Below the pieces are notes generated by a model, which was not told the DNA's origin, searched no databases, and saw only the letters and a program-made list of their open reading frames with translations. A program made the position numbers and the translations under genes. From Progne subis subis (taxonomy: Eukaryota > Chordata > Aves > Passeriformes > Hirundinidae), in the NCBI GenBank assembly GCA_022316685.1, contig JAKJHU010000024.1:4782501-4846500 (forward strand): 64,000 nucleotides of DNA. Direction: 5' to 3'. Positions 52,150-64,000 of this stretch are shown one piece after another. The first letter of the stretch is position 1, and each line of letters starts with the position of its first letter.

Positions 52150-53360
52150 CCTTTGAAGGCTGGCTGTTAAATCAGGATATGACTTTTTTTGTCCCTACTA
52201 CAACTTAACTTTGTTAGTATTGATTTTCCTCGTAATGAAGTGGAACAACTGAAGCCTTCCACCTCAGTAAAATCTGCATGCTTATTTTTCTTTTTTTGCA
52301 GAAAAGAAAATTTCCACCTCTCATTATTGTACACACACACAAAATGCAACTCATTTGTATCAAGTTTTTCACAACAAAGTTTTCCCTTAACATTTTCTGT
52401 CAAGATAAAACATCTCTTTGTGATCAACAAGTAGATTAACACATTTTCAAGTCTAAAACTTCTAACTTCAGTTAGAAAACAGGAAAGCTATTTTTCCACC
52501 TTGTGTTATGAAAACAATCAAGAAATGCCACATTCCTCCAATGCAATACTCCAGTTAAATTGCTCTTCTGCCTTGGAGAAGAAACAAATTCAGAAAAAGC
52601 ATTTCAGCTAAATCACATTATTTCTGATGCTAGACAGTGGTCAACTTTGATTTGTTCTGGAGCATCTTAGCTGGAGCTGTTACAACAGATCTTTAAACAA
52701 CACAAAGAATGATTTAAAGAAAATGCCTCTACTACTTTCATTTCTTACCACTGTAATTTAACCTAAGAATGATACAGCATATCCACTTTAACAGAGTATT
52801 TTGAACAAAACTGAACCCTAGGTGACTCAAACAGAAATTAAACCACAAGGAAGGACTGACCCAGAGCAGGGGAAAGAGATCTGGGGGGAGGGAGAAGAAA
52901 AAAAATGATTCTTTCCTCCTCCTGTTTCTGTTATCATTTGTAATTGCACTGTCCACAAAGAAATCCTCCTTCCTTCCCACATCTTGCCTTTTTAAAATAC
53001 ACATTATAGAAAAAATAGGTCTGGTACAAAACAGCCATAAGCATCCTATGTCACTTCTTATGCTACTTGTGCTGCACAGAACTCTGAATGCATGCACCAG
53101 CAGCTCAGGAATACAAGCTCTTTTGTGGCTTATCACTTAATTGGCAATTATAATCCTATAATTAACTACAGAAAAAAAGCCTCTGGCAAAAAGCTGCTGA
53201 GTAATTCAAACATCCGATATAAAATTACTTCTAAAACTAGTCAACAGCAGCTTATCTGCAATTGCAAAAATAAACCCCACTAGAGAGTTAGTACCATCAA
53301 TTCCTGTGCCCACTCAATCCTCCAGCCAGCCAGGGGCCACATCAGTTTAAAAAAAAAGTG
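52150..53360. other. Intergenic with an isolated strong splice-acceptor consensus
   Basis: A long pyrimidine tract ending in TTTTTTTGCAG at 52281-52301 fits the acceptor consensus very well. No donor, conserved frame or partner exon supports an exon. Otherwise AT-rich with domain-free open frames (for example 52738-53136 on the minus strand). Confidence 0.5.
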
Positions 53361-53364
53361 ACAG

Positions 53365-53745
53365 GAAATGGTTTCAATGCAGCCATCAATGTGATACGGG
53401 CTGGGACTGATTAACAGCCTTCCTCACAAAAAGGGAGAAGGCTAAAAATATCCTGACTCACCTTGCTGCTGTAAACAGCCTCTTCTCCTAGTTGAGAATC
53501 ACTTACAGAAGTAGTGGTGCAATAAATGAGCTAATGAAAGTGTCACTCACAATAAGATGTCAGCAAGCCAAAAAAAGCCATGCCTGACTGGCACCCATCC
53601 TGCTGCACTTGACTGAATTCTTCATATCCACTGCACTGTTAATTACAGCAAGACATGCATCTGCAGCCAACTTATTCTTTTTATGAGAGCAGCAGATGGG
53701 CCAAAACTGAGCAGCAGAAAATAAAATCTAATTAGACTCACCTCA
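53365..53745. promoter_or_regulatory. Best candidate conserved non-coding element
   Basis: About 380 bases of complex, repeat-free sequence. It holds GGACTGATTAACAGCC, GGCTAAAAATATCC (MEF2-like), TGCTGTAAACAGCC (forkhead-like), AATGAGCTAATGAAAG and TCTAATTAGACTC. Several homeodomain, MEF2 and forkhead-type cores are spread through it, with little homopolymer content compared with its flanks. This is what deep-conserved enhancers often look like. Conservation itself was not tested. Confidence 0.33.
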
Positions 53746-53749
53746 CCTT

Positions 53750-56700
53750 TCTTCTTGATACTCAATTCTTCTTCCCCCTATCTGCTCATCATCTAAACCC
53801 ATCACTAAAATACCACTTCAGCCAGATGACAGCACTGTGGATTTTGCCATGTACTACAGGTTCCTTCACACAACCTGAGCCCAGTCTATGAGATCATTGA
53901 GAAAGCATTGAACACGATTACTTAACCAAATTCTTAGACATTCATCTCAAAATATTTGTAATTCTAAGGATTGAGCAGCAAGTTCAGCAGGCCCTCAAGG
54001 AGACTCCAGCTACTGCAAGTAAGTCCAGAAAAACATTAACACTTCTATAGTAATTCCCACCTTCTTAAAAAAAAATAAATAAAATTATTTACTATAATAA
54101 ATAACAAACCACACAGTTACTTCCCTGAATACTAGTTTGTGTTATTTGTAACCATGTGTCTCTTCTTTTTACTGTACACAAAGAAACAACTCAAAGGAGT
54201 ACAGAGCTGCTCAGGGAGCATTTGAAACTGTTCAGTGGTGTGGTTGGGAGCCCATACTCTCAAATTCTGACAATTTCCAGATGAATAAGTAATTTTTCTC
54301 TGGACTGGAATCCAACCATCTCTTTAATTAGAACCCATGCTAAGGGCTCCAGGGTCACTTCTATCCCATCACTCAATTTCTCAAATACTAAAAAAAGCAG
54401 AAGCGTCTCCAAACCCATTCTGGTGCTTAGCACTCTTCTGTAGGATAAATAGTCTAAAACACTTGAATTAAAGCATCTGTGTCTTCCTCATCCAGACAGA
54501 GCAGCTGCTCACAGGAGTGCAGTGACTGGCTTGCAGCATCTCCAACCAGTCCTTGGCTTCCCCCTTGAGTGTGTCTAAAATTACTCACGTAATTTATCTC
54601 CCCTTACAAACAGTCTCAATGTTAAGTAAACCAAAACATGTAATTTCTGTTAACATAGCCCAAAAATATTTTGCTCAGTATAATTTGTCTCCTTTATTTT
54701 TCAATGCTAATACAAACAACTAATTCAAGAAGGTGCTAAAGTAAGATTTGTTGTGTTCAAAGAAGCAAATTTATAATACACTGAAAATATAGGTTTTTGA
54801 TGACTAAGAGCTTACTGAACGGTATTGCTGGAATTCACTGCTAATGTTGTGCAGGATTCTGCCTGCTCAATTTTATATTGCTACATGCATAAAGTTAAGT
54901 GAAAGACAACAGGTATTACCAAAGAGCTCAACAGGAGTGATAAACAATGATAGAAACAAAAATAGCCCGTGTACACAGCTCCAAAGAAGAAAGCTAACAG
55001 AAACCTGCTCCATCCCCACCAAAATTGAGTACTTTTCCAAAGACAAAGTCTGTGATAGTAATGAACAGTCTTAAAGCATGGGAGATTTGCACATGAGATT
55101 TTACAGATTTTGTCAGTGCAAAATTAACATGCTGGGAAGACACAAAAGACAGGTGACTCGCTGCAGTTGAGACAGGTTATGATAAGGTTCAAGTCAGAGA
55201 CTGAACATAGTGGACCCAAATTTATAAGACTCTGAGCTATAGAAAGATGAGTCAGGTGTCCATTTATTGTCTGCTGTGAGTCAAACTTTTAGCTCAACTT
55301 AGAGGGACAGAAGCAAACCAGACAACTAGCCATAAATCAAAGTTTCTCTTCAGATTTTTTTTTCTTAATTTAATTCTAGAAGAAAATTAAAATTTACCTT
55401 TTCAAGACTGTTATGCACCACTTAGAAACTGCTTGTATAAAATCTGCCATATAAAAAACATGCCCTTAAGCTTACAAAGAAAGAATTTAATTTTTCTGAA
55501 AATACAAGCTTTGAATCCATCTGAAAGACATTTAATTTTTTTTTAATTACAAATTTTTAAAATGTGTTGTTTTCTTTTAGGACATAAAACATGTAAAAAA
55601 TAATATCTACTTCTATTATTTTCCCTGTATTTAGGATTCATCACCTCACAATCTCCTCACATGCCACTTCACTTACCAGCTAGGTTAGAGCACAGTCTTC
55701 CACTTTTAAAAAAGTCCAAAACACCACCTGTACAATCTCACCAACTCCCAAAAGACAGAATTGTGTGGAACTGACAGTAAATTCATGGAAAAACATCCAG
55801 CTTACTGCAAAGGGAACATACGCATGGGAGCACATATCTAATAAAATCTAACAAAACGTTGGGCTGTGTGTTCCCAAGTGGATTTTTTTAATCCATAGCA
55901 ACTTGGCGATAAAGCCAGCTGTCTCCACAACACCCAAAAACTTGAATCCAATAGAAATTTTAAACAGAGACCACCTAGGTGTATTTGAAACTCACATAAA
56001 TCAGTTCCTCTCAGTGTAACTGTCCAGATTCTGTTTAGTGCTGAATGAGCACATACACAGTGATACATTCACTTCACCAGTGCCCTGCCAGAATCACACA
56101 GGTATAACACAGGATTTGGGCTCTTCACTGTCCTTCTTAGAGTATTCCAGTTTATGAAAAGAACATTCAGCTCTGTTCACCATGATGACCTCAGTGGCAT
56201 AAGTCATCTTTTATAATTCACTTTTCTCTTAATATTCAGACTGGCTGCTGTACTCAAAGACTGAAACTGCTTCACTTGTTTTGACATATGAAGCTGCAAA
56301 GTGCACCTTTCAATCCATCACTCAGGAAGGATGCACAGGTGATGGCAGGAGAAGTCACAGAGGCAGCCACCTCTCCAACAACTGAAAAAGCAGCATCTGG
56401 AGTTACAGAGCAGAGGCACTTTTATTTCTCATACCATGGTATGAAACTTAATTCACCTCAAATGCAGGGATTCTTATGGCTCAATCCAGGGAAAAAAGAG
56501 GTTTCTCACTACTCCCAGTGTGTAACTAGACTTTTAAGAAAGAAGAGGATTTTATTTTTGTCCAGGGTACTGGCACTCAGTCATGGCAGGAAAGGTGTGT
56601 ATACCTACAGAAAGACTAAGAACTTCTGGTACTCAGTCCATCAACTGCTGGATTTACATCTGGAAGCAGCAGGGTTGCCCTTTTCTGATGTTCATAACCA

Positions 56701-58325
56701 GCTCCTTAGGGTGCCAATAAATACATTATCTGTATTGATACACTACACAGGAGTGATGCCTTTCTCAATAACAAACTAACCTGATTAAAACAAATGCACT
56801 GCTAATTAGTAAGCTAAGCTCTTTGATTAAGTATTTCTTCTACTTTATATCTATTTCTTTCCATGACAATAACTACAGTAACAGAACCCAAGCATACTAT
56901 CTTAAAAATCAAACTAAAACCTTTCTACATTACTTTTCACTCAATCTGAAAGATTTTATTTAAAAAAAAATCCAGAAGGTTTTTGTTTTATTTTGAGTGA
57001 TTTACCCTTTGCATCTTTTGTCATTTTTACATATATAAATAGAAATAGTAAAACTAAATAGTAAAACTGATATATTGAAAAGGCTATGAGCATGCCAAAG
57101 TGAAAGAGCTGACTTAAAGTCCCCTCTTTTCTCCAGCCACAGATTTTTTTTTTCTACTTCTATTTAATGCACAGAAGTCACCTCAAATCACATCTATAAT
57201 CTTCCTTTTCTACATGAAGGACCACACGTGTAGCTACAAAAATCTCTCCTAATCCCCAGAGATACAAGTTAAGAACCAAAGAAAATATTTCAACCCCCTT
57301 CACTCAAGGGAGTTTTACACTATGCTCATATAGTTCAGTCACACCTCACCATCCTGCCGAAGGAGCTCCAGCTCCAAAGGAAGGCTGCCACCTTCAGCTG
57401 ATGTCGTTTCCTGGGCACCACTTTACTTTCAACAGCACCATTGTGCAGCAGTGTTGCCTTCACCACATGGCACAGAGCAGGAGCTAAGCACCTCTTATGC
57501 ACCATTTCTCTCCTAAATTTGACTGGAGAGAAGGAAGCACATTCCTTCACCTTTTAGACATCACCTTTATCCCCTGAATCTAAGCCATGCCCCTTCCAGG
57601 ACAAGTACGGCTCAAACATACTGGAAACTCCAGCCAAAATTAGATGTAGGCTCCTTCTATGGCCTGGGCTAATGAGCTCATTTATAATGACTGTCAGGAA
57701 GAGTCCAGACAGAAGGGAGAGAAATCCCACCTCCTTGTTCTGGAGGACAGGTTAATCCAACTGCCATTAGGCAAGAGAGAGTGTCACAGCTCTCTATATC
57801 TGCAAGACAGTCGGTCTCAGCTTGCAGTCTCTTGCAATGTAAGACTCAAGGAGTTTTTGTGGATCCTTAAAAATCAGTGTCCATTCAAGACACCCCAAAA
57901 AGAAAAATCCCCTTCAGTAGGAAGACCAGATGCCTTAGCTGGAGAAGAGCAGAAGCAGAAAATGAACCTTCACACTCACAGATGACATTATTTGTCAGTA
58001 GCACCCAAGACCTAGATATTTAGACTGGTAAGCAAATGAATAACAAAATCAGTTACTAAATCTGGCTCTCAGTTCTGTTTTGCTTATTACAGAAAATATT
58101 TATTTCCCCCCTACAGAGCAAGGTAAACTAATCAGGGAACAATAGGATGTATTTGGGTCTTGATTTAACCACAAATGTCACATAATTAAACAAAGGCTCA
58201 ATGTATACCTCAGTACAAAAGGGCTTAACCAAAATATAACTTTTCTCCTAGTGCATTCCTCACATCTATAGAGGAGGGAACTCTGCTCCCCTTCTGTCCA
58301 GTAACCTTTCCCTTTATATGTTCTC
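53750..58325. other. Intergenic, no supportable gene
   Basis: AT-rich. A very A/T-only stretch lies at about 54066-54105. A 13-bp tandem (AAATAGTAAAACT x 2) lies at about 57043-57068. An ATG-initiated frame of 163 codons at 56288-56779 lacks recognisable domains and a good Kozak context. The region 57340-57550 is mildly GC-rich. Confidence 0.6.
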
Positions 58326-58329
58326 CCCA

Positions 58330-58545
58330 CCTGAGTAGTTCACAAAATGAAGTGTAATGACAACCAGCTCAGCAGCAACCTGCAAGAGGCAGCGAAACAA
58401 ATCAAGTGCAGCAGTGATCACTGGCTGACAGCTGTAATAAATTAAATTGCCTATCCCAATCCTATTCATTATGCCTTCCATGAAAAAAGGCCTAGATGTA
58501 AAATGAGCTATTCAAAACACATTCTGCATTTCTATTAATCTAACA
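58330..58545. promoter_or_regulatory. Candidate conserved non-coding element
   Basis: It contains AGTGTAATGACAACC, the 12-bp palindrome CAGTGATCACTG (58412-58423) and CTGTAATAAATTAAATTGCC. The stretch is repeat-free and enhancer-like in style. Confidence 0.23.
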
Positions 58546-58848
58546 GAGTGGATTGTTTTCTATGCACTAAAGCCAGCAACGCTTGTCTGCACAGCACTGC
58601 ATCACAGCACAAAGCTGTAGCACCCGCCCAGGGAGAAAATAGAGGCAGTGTAGGGAGAAGGAAAATGTCACCTTTGAGGGCTGGCTTAGAAGCTATCAGT
58701 CTGTAAAAAATATGTTTCATTTGTTTAGGTGTTTTCAGGTACCTGCCACATTTGTGTTATTTAGTTCCTAAATGAATCCAGTATCTTTTCCGTTTCAGTG
58801 GTGGAAATTATCCATTTTTTGCAGCATTCGAATTTAAGGCTGTTCCTC

Positions 58849-58867
58849 ACTGCCACCTGCTGGAGTG
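58849..58867 (-). promoter_or_regulatory. Possible CTCF site
   Basis: ACTGCCACCTGCTGGAG resembles the reverse complement of the CTCF core (consensus GCCCCCTGGTGG, tolerant of A and C at two of the mismatched positions). This is a single motif match by eye. Occupancy cannot be told from sequence. Confidence 0.3.
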
Positions 58868-58869
58868 CA

Positions 58870-61800
58870 GGGAATTTTATAGATGGGAGAAAAACTGCAG
58901 GCATTGCAGTGGGGTTTTATGCATGCTTTTATTTATCAGATCCACCAAAATTACATCCTGTTTGAAAAGTAAGGCTATTTTCAGGCATGTCTTACCGTTC
59001 ATTTTTACATAAAAGGCTTGAACTCTCTTGCCTCTGCAGAAGCTAGGTGAAATTAATAGAAGGCAGAATGTGGTAACTTTACCCATACTATAGCTATGAC
59101 CAAGTGTTCATAAATATAAAGGGAGAAGCAAATATTAAAATGCAATTTCACACAAGTTCTATTTTCTGAAATAAGCATAAAACACTTAATACAGCTGTCT
59201 CTTTAGTCAATCTAAGGCTGCTCTTCAATATTGTGTCTGTTTAAGCTCAGTTTATAGACAGTAGTATGTTAACAAGCTCAGTCCCTGAGCTTAAGCTCAG
59301 TATTTAAACATTTAATTAATGCAGAAAATGCAGAGAGAAAAATATCCAAAAATTTAATGATCAGCACACGAAACAAGATGTTACTTAGCTGGTATCATCA
59401 CAACACAAGTTATTTCCCACAAGTAGGATAGTAAATTAGACCAAGAAAAAGCAGACCTTGTTAGAAGCAGTATAATTACCTGAGAGTGGATTCGAAGTTT
59501 TTTAACCCTCTTGCCAGCTCCGGTATCCAAAAAAAACACTGATAGCAGACCCCAAGGGTCATGAAAATCCAAATATTTAAAACTGTATTACTGCTTTCTT
59601 GCAAGATTCAAGGAACTGTTTCAGCTTCTCTTTTTCTTTCCTCAGTAGTGTTATTTGGAGATTTTTGTTAAGATTTTTCCAGCACTTTGAGCATGGTTTT
59701 AAGATATTATGGAAACATCCTTACTACACATAACAGGGGTTGGTGTCAGTTACAAATAGATGCTGAGCACCGCAAAGTTTCTGCAGAAGTGCAAACCCCT
59801 TGCATTACCTGCTTAGACATGTGTGGTTCAGTAAACGGATATTTAACGCCGTGGATGCTCACAATGGCCTTGAATAACGTGTACAAGATCTGAGAGCCAA
59901 AAATTCATCCAGACAGAGAGTCCTAATTGCTTATGTGGAAGGCCTAGGCCTGCATCCCTGGGAGATTTGGATTGTGAGTGTATGCATCCTTATTGACTTC
60001 ACAGCCAGATCCCACTGCCAGGAGGCAGCTGAGCCAGCAAAAGGGCCTTTACTGCCTGCCAGCACGACAAAGCCTCAGCCACAGTCGTGCATGTCAGGTC
60101 AGCTTGCTGCACAGCTATTTTAGCACATAGCCCAAGAACACACTGAGCATTTGGAGTCTGGTCCCTTGCTTCCAGAGCAACCTAAGTTTATCCATATTAA
60201 ACTGCTGGAGGTCTTCCCTTACACGCTTCCTTTTCTTAGATTTCCAGTCTTCTCTCCTTATCTTACTACACAGTATAACACACTGATCTTCTGTACAAGC
60301 TGCCAGAACTTACAGCAGCATGGGCACAAAACTCCCTCACAAGTGTTTTTACATTCTCTCCAACACCCTGACCAGCATTCACCATTGTGTGAAACCACTA
60401 GAAAATATGCAAGTTCAGGAGTTTCTCCAAATCATTGCCTGTAGTCCACTGTTCCTGCTGTCTATGAGAAAAGGAGCATTTGTTGTCAGGAAAACCAAGG
60501 TGCAGAATTTTGCTTCTGTTACAGGGCAGCAGCTTCCTAAATCCCAATCACTTCCACTGCAGCACACTGTTCCCAACACAGATAACATTCTCTAGCACAA
60601 TACACATCTTCTGGCGTTGTCCAGGAGTCATGGCCAATCACCCATTGCTCCAGATGCCACTGCACAGGCTGGGAGCCTGATCCATGTCTGCTTCCAGGAG
60701 ATTCCCACAACATCCATCCTTTTCTTAGAACCAATGGCCATTCCACTGCAAAGACACATTACACAGTCTGCATTTATTCCAGCCTAGAGAAAAAGGAGAT
60801 ACTGGAGTTTCATGGATTTCCAAAACTGCAACCTTGTGACCTCAAAAATGCTTTCTAGAACCTAAAGGTCAGCAGAGTGGAAACAGAAAGCTGAACTTCT
60901 CCACTGCCTGTCTCTCTCTAAATTGTTAGCACACAAGTATAGCAAAGTGGGTACCACAACTGAAATGAGATATGAGAAATAATTAATGAAAAACTTAATA
61001 TACATTTTAAGTTAACTGCATATTGCTGCGATGGTGCCCAGAGATCAATGAAGATTAGCCTTGTGGTGCCCAAAACTGTACAGTATAAAATAAAGTGACA
61101 GTTACAGGTTTGACAAGCTCATGGGCTAAATAGAAAGCTTACAAGGTTAAAGAAGATTCTTTCCATCGACTTCAGTAAGCTTTTAAGAGGGCTCTAGGGC
61201 ATCTCTGATGAGACAGCCACAACAACCTCCTTGAGAACACACTCCAGTAGCTTTCTGCACTTCTGCACTTTAAGACAAGAGTGGAACAGAGCTAAGTAGA
61301 CATTTAAACCCTATTTGTAAAGGAATTCAAAAACAAAGACACATAAAAGTACCTGGATCACGGTTTTTAAAAATGTATTTGGGAACACAAGTGCCACTGA
61401 AATAAACTAGTCTTATAGAAGCTCCAATACTCAAGTTTAAAAACATCTCAGTTCAAAATAACAAAGTTTATTTTAAGAAGACCAACCCAAACATAACTAA
61501 AACCCCCATATATTACAGTAGTTGATAAACCTGACAGCATTGCAAAAGAAAGGTTCATTCTTCGCTGCTTAAGAATGACAAGGGGTACAGTTCTCATAAC
61601 TCACTTTCCCTTTTGAAAACATTCAGAATAAACACCTATCATCACTACAGCTCTTCCCACTGAAATGCTATGCTAAGGTTAGCAACATTTTCCCAATACA
61701 TAAAGACCTGTTGAAAATCTTCCAAAGAAAGCAGAAATTATTGGTGTCCTATTAAACCAATGAGTTACATGAACAGATACTTAAGATGACTTTCATTAGT

Positions 61801-64000
61801 GGGATTTCAAACTATAGAATGCAAAGCTGGAAAAACAATTCTTGCTGAATAAACGTTTTTGAACACTGACTTTTTTGTTCCTTTTTTCAATTAATAGCAC
61901 TTCTTTCAGAAGAGGATTTGAGAGGATGGGGGGGTCCCCTCTAAATAAGTACAGCTTAAAATTTCTTCCATTTTGGAATACAAATCAGGCAGTCTGCAGG
62001 TCACATGAATGTAATCCAGCATTTCCAGGATCTCTTCTTCTGAATAGAAACTTTCAAAGAAACTGTAAAATTGCATTCAATTTGAATAACATCAAGCATA
62101 AAGAGGTAATGAGTGAGTTTCTGTGAGAAAAGAACTCTTTTAGAAGATTTTATGTTAATATATTAACGGTACATGAGATTCCCGAAGTCACTGTTTGCAT
62201 ATACAATGTACATGTGGAAAGTCAACCAGAACTAGGAGCAGATATTTAAATTTATGAAGCTTGACAGCTTCTTCCACATCAGTAAGCTGCTCTGTCTTCA
62301 CATTACACTCTCTCCTCCCACACTCAGAACAACATCTCACTTCTGTAAGCAGCACTGCTGCTGGGAGAGGTAGCTGAGAAAACTGAAGTAAGAAATGTCT
62401 CCCAGCTGAGAGTCTCATTTTCCCGGTTGCTTTCCTGATTTATTTTGCACATCAGAAGCCCAGCTCTCCTAAGACCTTCTTCACTTGCTCTCTCCAACAA
62501 AACCTCAGAACCAAAAATCCCTTGACTGAGGCTTTCTCTCCTGTCAAGTCCCCAGCCTGGTTTTCCAACAGCCCAGTGCCCCAGTAATTCCTCCGCAGTA
62601 TCCCCAGGTGCAACACAGCGGCTGAGTGTGGTGTAGGTGCTGACTGGAATACAAATATCATGTACCACTGAAAACACATAAAATGCACCCACACAGAATA
62701 AAGGTGATAAGAATACATAACAAAACCCATGAAAAAAATCCCTAAAGGAATTATATTTCTGTCTTTTTTAGTGGACAAGGGGCTGGTACAACTCTGACAT
62801 CCTCCATAAGTTTTGACTATTATAACAACTAAAAACTTCTCAGTAATTTTAACATGGTAGCAATCTGCTTCAGCTGTTACTCTCACTAAACATAATTCAA
62901 TGCAAGTCAGATACCAATATATCCAATTATGTGCAAAACTGTAAATACATTTAAAGCACTGGCACCAGGTTGAGTGGAAATTCAGTTTTCTAAGTGTCAA
63001 TATAAATGTACACAGGTAAGCAAAGAGAATACAAAAGCCTCTCCTACACAGGCTAAAAGTGTGTGTGTGTTTAAAGAGATTTACCAGCTTTTTATTTCTT
63101 TCCTTTTGATGTTAGACTTGAAAAAAAGCAGTCACTCACACTTTATTGCCTCATCTGAGAGCATTTGAATCTGGCCAAACAGAATAGCTTGTGCAGTGAC
63201 TGTTAGCATATGTTTAATGAAGTGCAGCAAAAGTTTAAATCTAAAGTTTAGAATAACTAGTCAAAGTGCAGAAGTACAGAATTAAAACTATTGCTCCATT
63301 TCAACTACAGTCTGATTACTTTTACCTCAAGGTCCTACTCCTGCAACCCGTGATTACACCAATAACCTCTTTCTTGGAAAATGTCCCCTTGGACTTGCAG
63401 CTGAAGTCATTATTCAGATAAATTACCCATTGAGTTGACCTGTATATATGGATTTTCTCCCAGGAAAAAAAAAAACCCAATACTTAGAATGATAGTATAT
63501 AATTCAATATTTGTAGAAGTGCCTTAAAACATGCCCTTAGACTCCTTAACTTTACATAGATTACACTGTGCACCCTAAATAACAGGTGAAGTATTTTGCT
63601 TTAACATAAGCAGTTATAATGAAATGTGGGCTTCCAGGCTCTACTTGAAGTCATGGCTAATAAAACTAGCTGTGTATCTCAGCTCCCAATAAGCAAAGGA
63701 AATGAGGAAGGATATGATGCACATTTTACAGACAAGAAACTGAGGCTTGGAATAATAAGGACTCCCCAAACACACCATAGAGCTCATCTCTAACACCAGA
63801 TCCCTTGGCCTCAAAGATCTTTAATTTCCCCTGTTTTCCCTCATTTAATAATTATATTAATTGGTAATTAGATTTGGCAAGAGAAGTTACTGTTTAGTGA
63901 AGTGACAAAGTAACTCTAATACCATCAAATTAAAATATTATAGGAAAGTTTTCATCTCTATTCCCACAGAACTTCAAAATATACTTCTGCTCCCATCAGC
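58870..64000. other. Intergenic to the right edge, no supportable gene
   Basis: AT-rich. Perfect palindromes CTGAGCTTAAGCTCAG (59285-59300) and AGGCCTAGGCCT (59940-59951) occur, each expected about once or a few times by chance. A (GT)6 run lies at 59-70 bases past 63000. The longest non-OLFM3 open frame, 182 codons on the minus strand (62452-63000), opens with TTG and has no recognised domain. Nothing at the right edge suggests the start of a gene. Confidence 0.6.

Noticed and set aside
56288..56779. 163-codon + strand frame starting at an ATG
   Set aside because: Weak Kozak context, no domain, and no upstream promoter or splice support. Worth a protein search but not an annotation.
59285..59300. 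16-bp perfect palindrome CTGAGCTTAAGCTCAG
   Set aside because: About one such palindrome is expected by chance in a window of this size.
62452..63000. 182-codon minus-strand open frame, the longest outside OLFM3
   Set aside because: It opens with TTG, has no recognisable domain or protein-like codon bias, and a frame of this length is only mildly surprising given the number of frames in 64 kb.

Overview
The window looks like vertebrate nuclear DNA, most likely avian. It is AT-rich and has one obvious coding exon, with no operons or prokaryotic signals. It has almost none of the dense SINE/LINE load of a mammal. The assignment to birds is an inference from low repeat content, a possible old CR1-like trace near 5.03 kb, and a GC-rich coding exon in AT-rich surroundings.

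The only confident gene is at the left edge. Bases 1-118 are the end of an intron, and 119-796 are the last coding exon of OLFM3 (noelin-3 / olfactomedin-3) on the + strand. This exon encodes most of the olfactomedin beta-propeller and the characteristic C-terminus. A short 3' UTR follows, with candidate poly(A) signals at 898-903 and 974-979.

From about 1.03 kb to 64 kb I see no supportable protein-coding gene, rRNA, tRNA or CRISPR. This fits the gene-poor interval downstream of OLFM3; in human the next gene on that side is S1PR1, several hundred kb away (from memory). Open frames of 60-182 codons occur in all six frames, lack recognisable domains, and often start at non-ATG codons. Several stretches read like conserved non-coding (enhancer-like) sequence, but only an alignment can decide that.

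The least ordinary stretch is 44.9-48.2 kb. It holds two same-orientation copies (A at 44923-45090, B at 47748-47930) of an unrecognised repeat of about 160 bp. Copy B is bracketed by two perfect hairpins (14-bp and 12-bp stems). A GC-rich near-palindrome lies at 45517-45541 and a CpG-dense patch at 48028-48164. Comparing copies A and B suggests that the right-hand hairpin arose by a small inverted insertion. Elsewhere there is a diverged two-copy tandem duplication (35643-35935), a 16-bp hairpin stem with one mismatch (37765-37801), and a group of same-frame open stretches (34443-35537) that could be a decayed pseudogene.
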